From positions 1 through 8,881 of the forward strand of contig SYEA01000061.1 in NCBI GenBank assembly GCA_005800965.1: a DNA stretch of 8,881 nt, read 5' to 3'. The number at the start of each line of letters is the position of its first letter. Positions within the stretch are counted from its first letter, which is position 1. Made by a program: the position numbers and the translations under genes. The notes below the pieces were generated by a model. The model was not told where the DNA came from. It saw only the letters and a program-made list of their open reading frames with translations, and ran no database searches. Of this stretch, positions 1-5,748 are shown in pieces. This DNA is from Actinomycetota bacterium (GTDB taxonomy: Bacteria; Actinomycetota; Acidimicrobiia; Acidimicrobiales; Ilumatobacteraceae).

Positions 1-622
1 AATTGCCGCTGCCTTCGTTCATGCACGCATCGATGAAGTCTTGCCATGTTTCCATCTTGCGGGTGATTTTGGTCTTGTCGTAAAAGAAACCCGTGCTGCC
101 CCAGTTTTTGCAGACCGAGTATTCGTTGTTTGGGTCCCACGATTGCGACACATACGCCGCGTCGAGGTTGCTGAAGTTGGGGATCTTCGACATGTCAAGT
201 TTTTGAATCAGACCTTTTTCGATCATCTGCGGCACGTACGGGCCGGTGGGCACGACGATGTCAAAGCCGCTACTGCCAGCGCTGGCTGCCAACTTGGTGA
301 TGAGGTCTTCGTTGCTTGGGTAGTAATCGACTTTCATCGTGACGCCGAGTTCGGATTCGGCCAGTGCGCCAACGATTGCTGGGTCGTTGTAGTCACCCCA
401 GGTGAACATCGCGAGCGAACCCGACGACTTGTTGACGACACGGCTGTAGTCGCCAGCAGCGACGTCGCCACCTGCTGCAGTGTCGTCACCCGAGTCTGAA
501 CCACCGCAGGCGGCGAGCAAGATTGCAAAGCCTGCTGCAGCGGTTCCACCTTGGATAAACGCACGACGCGAGAGCGTCTCGCGGAAGGCTTCTGGTGCAA
601 GTATTCGCAATTGCTTGGTCAT
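1..622 (-). CDS. potD: Polyamine-type ABC transporter substrate-binding lipoprotein (PotD-like), 3' part missing
   Basis: The first 207 codons of an extracytoplasmic solute-binding protein, cut by the left window edge; the family is usually around 350-400 residues, so roughly half is present. It starts at ATG 622-620, with AGGGGG at 633-628 five bases upstream. Residues 18-23 read SRRAFI, a twin-arginine-like motif, followed by a hydrophobic stretch and a lipobox LAAC with the lipidated Cys at 39. A Gly/Asp/Ser/Ala-rich linker (40-58) follows, then the mature domain with FTWGDY (73-78), a 'PSNEDLITKL' segment, 'GFDIVVPTGPYV', 'KLDMSKIPNFSNL' and 'NWGSTGFFYD', all typical of PotD/PotF-like proteins. 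It should sit outside the membrane, capture putrescine or spermidine and deliver it to permeases encoded further left. It follows the ATPase gene by 49 bases. Family assignment is firm; the exact polyamine is inferred from the neighbouring aminoaldehyde dehydrogenase. Confidence 0.88.
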   Translation of the reverse strand, partial: MTKQLRILAPEAFRETLSRRAFIQGGTAAAGFAILLAACGGSDSGDDTAAGGDVAAGDYSRVVNKSSGSLAMFTWGDYNDPAIVGALAESELGVTMKVDYYPSNEDLITKLAASAGSSGFDIVVPTGPYVPQMIEKGLIQKLDMSKIPNFSNLDAAYVSQSWDPNNEYSVCKNWGSTGFFYDKTKITRKMETWQDFIDACMNEGSGN

Positions 623-627
623 GTCAT

Positions 628-633
628 CCCCCT
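628..633 (-). promoter_or_regulatory. Ribosome binding site of the PotD-like gene
   Basis: AGGGGG on the minus strand, five bases before ATG 622. It supports the start that places the twin-arginine and lipobox signal at the N-terminus. Confidence 0.6.
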
Positions 634-671
634 AGTGATGTGTAACTTCCAACTCACCAAAAGATAGCGCA

Positions 672-1784
672 TCAGACAGTGCCGCTGGGGCTTGCCATCA
701 CCACGCTGGCCTGGCGGGCCGAGAAGAGATAGACGTCTTCAGCCGACCACGAGCACCACACCGATTCGTCAAGGGCGAACCGCGCCGGGTTGGTGCGCGG
801 CACCAACACCAGCAGGTCACGGGTGCGGGTTCGCACCACATATTGCAGCACGTCGCCGTAATACGACACACTCGCCACCGTGGCTTGCACCACGTTCTCG
901 GCCTGGCCGGGCTGGGTCGAAGTCAGGTGGATGCACTCGGGCCGCACCGCCGACAACGCCGGCTCGCCGTTGGGAACGTCTTCTTCGGGGCGACTTGCCA
1001 CGAACACGGTGCCATCATCGGCCTGAGCGCCGTGCTCGGTGGCCACCCCCTGCCAAAAATTGTTGCGCCCAACGAAACCCGCCACGAAGGCCGTCGTCGG
1101 GTGCTCGTACACGGTTTCAGGGTCGGCAAGTTGTTCAACGTGCCCATTGAGCATGATGGCGATGCGGTCTGACATCGACATGGCTTCTTCTTGGTCGTGC
1201 GTGACGAACACGAAGGTGATGCCCAATCGGGTTTGCAGAAGTTTCAGCTCGATCTGCATTTCTTCTCGCAGTTTGCGATCGAGTGCACCGAGTGGTTCGT
1301 CAAGCAACAAAATGCTCGGACGATTGATGAGTGCTCGCGCCACAGCCACACGTTGCTGCTGGCCACCCGACATCTGCCGCGGTCGCCGGTCGGCGAGTTT
1401 TGACATCTGCACCATGTCAAGCGCTTCGGTGACTCGTGTGGCGATCTCGGATTTATTGACGCCTCGTTGTCGCAGACCGTAGGCAACGTTTTCGGCAACG
1501 GACATGTGCGGAAACAACGCGTAGTGCTGAAACACCGTGTTGACATCTCGCTTGTGCGGCGGCACGCCTTGCACGTACTCACCCGAGATACGAATGAACC
1601 CAGCATCGGGTTGTTCGAACCCAGCAAGCATGCGCAGTGTGGTGGTTTTGCCACAGCCGCTCGGGCCGATCAGCGACAAAAACTCGCCGGCATGCACTTC
1701 AAGATTGATATTGTCAACGGCAACGACATCGCCGTAACGCTTGGTTACATCGACGAGTTCAACGGAGCCGCGCTCAATACTCAC
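672..1784 (-). CDS. potA: Spermidine/putrescine-type ABC transporter ATPase (PotA-like)
   Basis: A 370-residue ABC ATPase of the CUT1/PotA architecture that would power polyamine import at the inner face of the membrane. Visible motifs: Walker A GPSGCGKTT (40-48), Q-loop VFQHYAL with Gln86, signature MSGGQQQR (138-145), Walker B ILLLDEP (158-164), and H-loop His196 in FVTHDQEE. The C-terminal 130 residues form a TOBE-type regulatory region, including 'AVRPECIHL' (279-287). The start is GTG at 1784-1782; an in-frame TAG nine bases upstream rules out anything longer. A GGGGG tract lies 12 bases upstream, which is a rather long spacing. It lies 38 bases after the aldehyde dehydrogenase and 49 before the binding protein, consistent with one operon. 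ATPases of this type are hard to separate from other CUT1 transporters on their own; the PotD-like partner and PatD-like enzyme decide for polyamines. Confidence 0.9.
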   Translation of the reverse strand: MSIERGSVELVDVTKRYGDVVAVDNINLEVHAGEFLSLIGPSGCGKTTTLRMLAGFEQPDAGFIRISGEYVQGVPPHKRDVNTVFQHYALFPHMSVAENVAYGLRQRGVNKSEIATRVTEALDMVQMSKLADRRPRQMSGGQQQRVAVARALINRPSILLLDEPLGALDRKLREEMQIELKLLQTRLGITFVFVTHDQEEAMSMSDRIAIMLNGHVEQLADPETVYEHPTTAFVAGFVGRNNFWQGVATEHGAQADDGTVFVASRPEEDVPNGEPALSAVRPECIHLTSTQPGQAENVVQATVASVSYYGDVLQYVVRTRTRDLLVLVPRTNPARFALDESVWCSWSAEDVYLFSARQASVVMASPSGTV

Positions 1785-1822
1785 TGTTGGCTATCGCCCC
1801 CTCTGATGCGCAACGCTAGTCA

Positions 1823-3247
1823 TCAGATGTTGATGTTGGCCATCACGTGCTTGACGCGCGTGTAGTCGTCGAGAGCGTAAGCCGACAAGTCTTTGCCGTA
1901 GCCCGACTTTTTGTAGCCACCGTGCGGCATCTCGGCCACGACCGGAATGTGCGTGTTGATCCACACACAGCCGAAATCCAACGACTTAGCCATACGCATG
2001 GCCTTGCCAAAATCACGAGTCCACACCGATGACGCCAAGCCGTATTCCACTCCGTTGGCCCACTTGCGGGCTTCGGCTTCGTCGCTGAACTTTTGCACGG
2101 TGATGACCGGGCCGAACATTTCTTGCTGAATCATGTCGTCAGCTTGCTTTAAGTCGGCCACCACGGTGGGCTCGAAGAAGTATCCGTCTTTGCCGATCTT
2201 GTTGCCGCCAGCCACGACCCGTGCATGCTTCGGGGTGCGTTCCACAAAACCGCTGACGCGCGCCAACTGGTTGGCGTTGTTCAACGCGCCGTACAACACA
2301 TCTTCTGTGGGTTGGCCAGTCTTGGTGTTTTTGGCGGCGTCGGCCAGTGCTTCAACAAAATCGCCGTACACCTTTGGCCCGGCAATCACGCGGGTGGCTG
2401 CTGTGCAGTCTTGCCCAGCGTTGAAGTATCCGGTCATAGCAATTTGCGCTACGGCTGCTTCGATATCGGCGTCGTCAAACACAATGACGGGCGCCTTGCC
2501 ACCCAACTCCAGGTGCACACGCTTGAGCGTTTTGGCGGCTGCTTCGGCAACTTCCATGCCGGCGCGCACCGAGCCAGTGACCGACACCATTGCCGGTGTG
2601 TTGTGAGCCACCATCGTGCGGCCCGTGTCGCGATCACCGCACACCACGTTGAACACACCCGTTGGCAAAAACTGTGCTGCGATCTCGGCCAGCAACACCG
2701 TGGTGGCAGGCGTGGTGTCGCTGGGCTTCAACACAATGCTGTTGCCTGCGGCGATGGCTGGTGCGAACTTCCAGACCGCCATCATCATCGGATAATTCCA
2801 CGGTGCCACCTGGGCACACACACCCACTGGCTCGCGACGAATCATCGAGGTGAAACCCTTCATGTATTCACCGGCGCTCTTGCCTTCGAGCATGCGCGCG
2901 GCGCCAGCAAAGAATCGAATCTGGTCGACCATCGGCGGGATTTCCTCGGCGGTCGTGATGGCCACGGGCTTTCCGCAGTTTTCTACTTCGAGGGCGATGA
3001 ATTCGTCTTGGCGTGCTTCGATGGCGTCAGCGATGCGAAACAGCGCCAATGAGCGCTCGGACGGCGTGGATTCTTTCCAGACTTCGAATGCTTGTTGGGC
3101 GGCGTGCATTGCTGCGTCGATGTCGGCTTGTCGCGAATTCGGTGAGGTTGCATACACCTTGCCCGTGGCGGGGTTGATGATGTCTAATGTGCTGCCGTCG
3201 GCTGCATCCACATGCTTGCCGTTGATGAAATTACGGAACTTTTTCAT
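1823..3247 (-). CDS. patD: Gamma-aminobutyraldehyde dehydrogenase (PatD/YdcW-like aldehyde dehydrogenase)
   Basis: A 474-residue NAD(P)+-dependent aldehyde dehydrogenase, which as I recall is the length of E. coli PatD (YdcW). It should oxidise 4-aminobutanal, formed from putrescine, to GABA in the cytoplasm. Motifs: Asn151 in APWNYP, cofactor-binding VLKPS (172-176), Gly225-Ser226 in VTGS, catalytic Glu247 in LELGGKAP, nucleophile Cys281 in NAGQDCTAA, and EMFGPV (376-381). The block 'NCGKP', 'EIP..VD..RFFAGAAR', 'GEY..G.TSMIRR.P.GV' and the C-terminal 'EMPHGG.K.SGYGKD' closely follow PatD rather than generic aldehyde dehydrogenases. The start is ATG 3247-3245; an in-frame TAA lies 12 bases upstream, and no Shine-Dalgarno sequence is visible, so a short or absent leader is possible. 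It appears to be the first gene of a minus-strand operon with the ABC transporter genes, resembling the E. coli ydcSTUV-patD grouping. Betaine aldehyde dehydrogenase is the main alternative. Confidence 0.92.
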   Translation of the reverse strand: MKKFRNFINGKHVDAADGSTLDIINPATGKVYATSPNSRQADIDAAMHAAQQAFEVWKESTPSERSLALFRIADAIEARQDEFIALEVENCGKPVAITTAEEIPPMVDQIRFFAGAARMLEGKSAGEYMKGFTSMIRREPVGVCAQVAPWNYPMMMAVWKFAPAIAAGNSIVLKPSDTTPATTVLLAEIAAQFLPTGVFNVVCGDRDTGRTMVAHNTPAMVSVTGSVRAGMEVAEAAAKTLKRVHLELGGKAPVIVFDDADIEAAVAQIAMTGYFNAGQDCTAATRVIAGPKVYGDFVEALADAAKNTKTGQPTEDVLYGALNNANQLARVSGFVERTPKHARVVAGGNKIGKDGYFFEPTVVADLKQADDMIQQEMFGPVITVQKFSDEAEARKWANGVEYGLASSVWTRDFGKAMRMAKSLDFGCVWINTHIPVVAEMPHGGYKKSGYGKDLSAYALDDYTRVKHVMANINI

Positions 3248-3344
3248 GAGGTTGGTTTAGCACAATCTGGCGCGCCTGATACGGGCTCAACAAACTCAGG
3301 CTCAACACGTTCGGCGGTTGTAGTAGACAAGGGGCGTGAAGCCG
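3248..3344. promoter_or_regulatory. Divergent intergenic region between patD and ald, with a 9-base direct repeat
   Basis: This 97-base space must hold the promoters for both divergent units. GGCTCAACA occurs twice, at 3284-3292 and 3299-3307, a 15-base period. An 8-base palindrome GGCGCGCC lies at 3269-3276. A weak -10-like TAGTAG (3321-3326) precedes ald. On the minus strand no convincing promoter hexamer pair or ribosome site is visible before patD. The repeat could be an operator, but no regulator gene lies in the window. Confidence 0.35.
3329..3334 (+). promoter_or_regulatory. Ribosome binding site favouring the GTG 3345 start of ald
   Basis: AAGGGG ends one base before the GTG at 3336, too close to serve it, but ten bases before the in-frame GTG at 3345, which is workable. 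Confidence 0.45.
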
Positions 3345-4466
3345 GTGCACGCCACCTTGGGCGTTCCCAAAGAAACCAAAACCCTCGAAGGGCGCGTGGC
3401 GCTTACCCCTGATGGCGTGCGCGAGTTTGAGCGCGCCGGTGTGGAGGTCTACGTCGAAACCCAGGCCGGGGCTGCCGCCTCGATCAGCGACGACGAGTTT
3501 GTAGCAGCCGGCGCCACCATCGTGCCCACGGCTGCCGACGCCTGGGCCCAAAGCATGGTGGTGAAGGTCAAAGAACCCACCGAGAAAGAGTTCGGCTATC
3601 TGCGCCGCGACCTCACCTTGTTTACCTATTTGCATCTGGCGGCGTATCCGAAGGTGGCCGAAGCATTGCTCAAGCACGGCACCACGGGCATCGCCTATGA
3701 AACGGTGCAACTTGCCGATGGTTCACTGCCGCTGTTGGCGCCGATGAGCGAAATTGCGGGTCGTCTTGCCACGCAGGCTGGTGCACATTATTTGCAGCGC
3801 CCGTATGGCGGTCGCGGCGTGTTGATGGGCGGCGCGCCCGGTGTGCGGCCCGCCAAAGTGGTGGTCATCGGCGCGGGCAACGTGGGTTGGAATTCGGCAC
3901 GCATCGCAGCCGGCATGGAAGCCGAAGTGGTGCTGCTCGACAAGAACTTGGATCGCTTGCGCTTCATCGACCAAATCGAAAAGGGTCGCATCATGACGCT
4001 GGCTTCCAATCGTGGTGCCATCGAACGCAGTGTGTTGGATGCCGACCTGGTGATTGGTGCAGTGCTCGTGGCGGGTGCGCGAGCGCCAGTGGAGGTGAGC
4101 GAAGCGATGGTCAAGACCATGAAGCATGGGGCGGTCATGGTGGATGTTGCCATCGACCAAGGTGGCTGCATCGAAACCATGCGCGAAACCACCCACACCG
4201 AGCCGGTGTTCGAAAAGCACGGCGTGGTGCATTACGCCGTGGGCAACATGCCTGGTGCGGTGCCCAACACCAGCACCTATGCCCTGACCAACGCCACGCT
4301 GCCCTATCAACTGCAGTTGGCGCTACATGGCGCAGGTGGTGCCGCCAACGCCGACCCGGCCATGGCCCTGGGTGTCAACACCGTCGCGGGTGTGCTCACC
4401 AACGCACCGAGCGCGCAGGCGTTGGGGCGCGACTTTGTCGAACCACTCGCTGCGCTTCGTTCATAA
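3345..4466 (+). CDS. ald: Alanine dehydrogenase
   Basis: NAD-dependent alanine dehydrogenase, catalysing reversible deamination of L-alanine to pyruvate and ammonia in the cytoplasm. From GTG 3345 the protein has 373 residues, close to the usual 370. Visible: the N-terminal GVPKETK..EGRVALTP block with substrate-binding Arg17; KVKEP with Lys76; FTYLHLA with catalytic His97; 'LLAPMSEIAGRLATQ'; the Rossmann loop GAGNVG (176-181); 'VDVAIDQGGCIE' with catalytic Asp271; and 'VGNMPGAVPNTSTYALTNATLPY'. Spacing of Arg, Lys, His and Asp matches the known enzymes, and the DQGGC.E motif separates it from transhydrogenase alpha subunits. GTG 3336 would add three residues but leaves one base after the AAGGGG; TTG 3357 is also possible. 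It is divergent from patD and 26 bases upstream of the F420-type oxidoreductase, so those two may be co-transcribed. Confidence 0.95.
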   Translation: MHATLGVPKETKTLEGRVALTPDGVREFERAGVEVYVETQAGAAASISDDEFVAAGATIVPTAADAWAQSMVVKVKEPTEKEFGYLRRDLTLFTYLHLAAYPKVAEALLKHGTTGIAYETVQLADGSLPLLAPMSEIAGRLATQAGAHYLQRPYGGRGVLMGGAPGVRPAKVVVIGAGNVGWNSARIAAGMEAEVVLLDKNLDRLRFIDQIEKGRIMTLASNRGAIERSVLDADLVIGAVLVAGARAPVEVSEAMVKTMKHGAVMVDVAIDQGGCIETMRETTHTEPVFEKHGVVHYAVGNMPGAVPNTSTYALTNATLPYQLQLALHGAGGAANADPAMALGVNTVAGVLTNAPSAQALGRDFVEPLAALRS

Positions 4467-4492
4467 GCACTCGCCTCGGGCAGACTGCGCGT

Positions 4493-5521
4493 ATGGCAAA
4501 ACTCGGCTACAACACCGGTTATTGGGGCAAGGGTCCGCCTGCAGGCGTCGTTGAAGCAGTGAAAGAAGCCGACAAGCTCGGCTTCCATTCATTGTGGACT
4601 GCCGAGGCTTACGGCAGCGATGCACTCACACCGTTGGCGTGGTGGGGTGCCCAGACAACACAGATTCAACTCGGCACCGGCATTATGCAAATGGCTGGTC
4701 GCACACCTGCAGCAACTGCGATGTCGGCAATGACGCTCGACCATTTGTCGAACGGTCGCATGATTCTTGGGCTCGGTGCTTCGGGCCCGCAAGTGGTGGA
4801 AGGTTGGTACGGCCAGCCGTACCCCAAGCCACTGGCGCGCACCCGCGAATACATCGACATCGTGCGCAACATCGTGCGCCGTGAAGCGCCGCTTGAGCAT
4901 CACGGCGAGTTTTATGATCTGCCGTTGCAAGGCGGCGCCGGTTTGGGCAAACCGCTGAAAAGCACCATTCACCCGTTCCGCAAAGAGATTCCTATTTATC
5001 TGGCTGCTGAAGGCCCGAAGAATGTGGCGTTGTCGGCCGAGATTGCCGATGGCTGGCTGCCGTTGTTTTATTCACCCAAAGACGACGCGCACTATCGCCG
5101 TTGCCTTGACGAGGGCTTTGCCAAATCGGGCAACCCGAAAAAACGCGACTCATTCGAAGTCGTGGCGTCGTTGTTCGTTGTGCCGGGTGAGGACGCCGAA
5201 AAATGTGCCGACATGATTCGGCCGTTCGTGGCGTTGTATGCCGGTGGCATGGGCGCCAAGGGTGCAAACTTTCACTTCGAGGTGTTTGCGCGCATGGGTT
5301 GGGAAGGTGTAGCCACACAGGTGCAAGAGCTGTATCTGCAAGGCAAAAAGCAAGAGGCTGCTGCGTTGATTCCGCTCGAGATGGTGGAAGACGTGGCGTT
5401 GGTCGGCCCGCTCGACAAGATCAAAGACGAGTTGCCGAAGTGGAAAGAAACCACCGTGACCACATTTTTGGTGGGTGGGCCTGCGGCGTTTTTGCAAATG
5501 TACGCCGACTTGCTGGCGTAA
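4493..5521 (+). CDS. LLM-class F420-dependent oxidoreductase, Rv3520c-like
   Basis: A 342-residue luciferase-like monooxygenase-fold (TIM-barrel) oxidoreductase, probably using reduced or oxidised coenzyme F420 on an unknown substrate. The N-terminal 'GVVEAVKEADKLGFHSLWTAEAYGSDALTPLAW' region, 'TGIMQMAGRTPAATAMSAMTLD', 'NGRMILGLGASGPQVVEGWYG', 'ARTREYIDIVR' and 'IPIYLAAEGPKN' with 'EIADGWLPLFYSP' match the subgroup I know from Mycobacterium tuberculosis Rv3520c. The same frame stays open far upstream into ald, but family similarity begins only at ATG 4493, where MAKLGYNTGYW starts. No clear Shine-Dalgarno sequence precedes it; CAGACT at 4481-4486 is a weak -10-like match six bases before the ATG. 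FMN-dependent relatives share this fold, so the F420 assignment rests on subgroup resemblance. It ends eight bases before the end of the convergent zinc-ribbon gene. Confidence 0.9.
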   Translation: MAKLGYNTGYWGKGPPAGVVEAVKEADKLGFHSLWTAEAYGSDALTPLAWWGAQTTQIQLGTGIMQMAGRTPAATAMSAMTLDHLSNGRMILGLGASGPQVVEGWYGQPYPKPLARTREYIDIVRNIVRREAPLEHHGEFYDLPLQGGAGLGKPLKSTIHPFRKEIPIYLAAEGPKNVALSAEIADGWLPLFYSPKDDAHYRRCLDEGFAKSGNPKKRDSFEVVASLFVVPGEDAEKCADMIRPFVALYAGGMGAKGANFHFEVFARMGWEGVATQVQELYLQGKKQEAAALIPLEMVEDVALVGPLDKIKDELPKWKETTVTTFLVGGPAAFLQMYADLLA

Positions 5522-5529
5522 TTAGTGAG

Positions 5530-5721
5530 TTAGTCGCAACAGCTGTCGCGCCACCCACACCCCGCACACTTGTAGTGCGCGTGTTCGGCGTGCAACGAGT
5601 GACCGCAGTGCGGGCATTCGGCAAAGATCGCAAAGCGAGTCGAGCACTCACTCGCCGGCGACACTGCCGGTGACACTGCATGTGACACAGTCGGCATCAC
5701 AAAACCGTTTGATGCACTCAT
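5530..5721 (-). CDS. Small zinc-ribbon-like protein with a terminal Cys-Cys motif, function unknown
   Basis: A 63-residue protein that I cannot assign to a named family. Its C-terminal half has CPHCG (36-40), a His-rich loop with His38, 41, 44, 47 and 49, then CAGCGW (52-57), RDS, and Cys61-Cys62 just before the last residue. The paired CxxC knuckles 12 residues apart suggest a zinc ribbon; the extra Cys pair could be a further metal ligand or redox site. The N-terminal half is low-complexity and contains three tetrapeptides, VSHA, VSPA, VSPA (12-23). ATG 5721 has AGG (5730-5728) six bases upstream; TTG 5724 and ATG 5697 are alternatives. Codons from residue 25 onward show the same G/C third-base preference as the neighbours. 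It fills the space between the oxidoreductase (8-base gap, tail to tail) and the MFS gene (27-base gap, head to head). A chance frame is possible but unlikely given the ordered Cys pairs. Confidence 0.62.
   Translation of the reverse strand: MSASNGFVMPTVSHAVSPAVSPASECSTRFAIFAECPHCGHSLHAEHAHYKCAGCGWRDSCCD
5655..5690. repeat. Three tandem 12-base units inside the small Cys-rich gene
   Basis: The units CCGGCGACACTG, CCGGTGACACTG and CATGTGACACAG lie end to end. The first two differ at one base; the third has diverged further. They keep the reading frame of the minus-strand gene and encode the VS(P/H)A tetrapeptide three times, so they look like a small in-frame expansion of the N-terminal linker. 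Confidence 0.75.
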
Positions 5722-5729
5722 CAACGACC

Positions 5730-5740
5730 TAGCGTAGAAC
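5730..5740 (+). promoter_or_regulatory. Candidate -10 region for the MFS gene, possibly leaderless
   Basis: TAGCGT (5730-5735) matches TANNNT, and TAGAAC (5735-5740) overlaps it, ending eight bases before GTG 5749. No Shine-Dalgarno sequence precedes that GTG. This spacing would suit a leaderless or near-leaderless transcript, as is common in actinobacteria. No good -35 hexamer is visible, so this is weak. Confidence 0.3.
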
Positions 5741-5748
5741 GCCGTGGT

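Noticed and set aside
41..499. 152-codon plus-strand open frame at the left end
   Set aside because: It is antisense to the partial PotD-like gene, whose lipoprotein signal and binding-protein motifs are clear.
334..600. 88-codon minus-strand frame within the PotD-like region
   Set aside because: It is in a different frame from the PotD-like gene and has no recognisable motif; the competing frame carries the signal peptide and family blocks.
2225..3052. 275-codon open frame on the plus strand opposite patD
   Set aside because: It lies wholly antisense to a clear aldehyde dehydrogenase; the translation is rich in His, Arg, Cys and Gly without domain motifs, as expected from a GC-biased shadow frame.
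3231..3710. 159-codon minus-strand frame across the patD/ald divergent region
   Set aside because: It overlaps the 5' ends of both patD and ald, is Gly/His-rich without motifs, and would leave no promoter space.
3887..4492. Long upstream extension of the F420-type oxidoreductase frame into ald
   Set aside because: The 202 extra codons overlap conserved ald sequence in another frame and read as low-quality Arg/Gly/His-rich sequence; oxidoreductase similarity starts only at ATG 4493.
5522..5529. Terminator between the F420-type gene and the small Cys-rich gene
   Set aside because: Only eight bases separate the two convergent stops and I see no hairpin followed by a T-run there.
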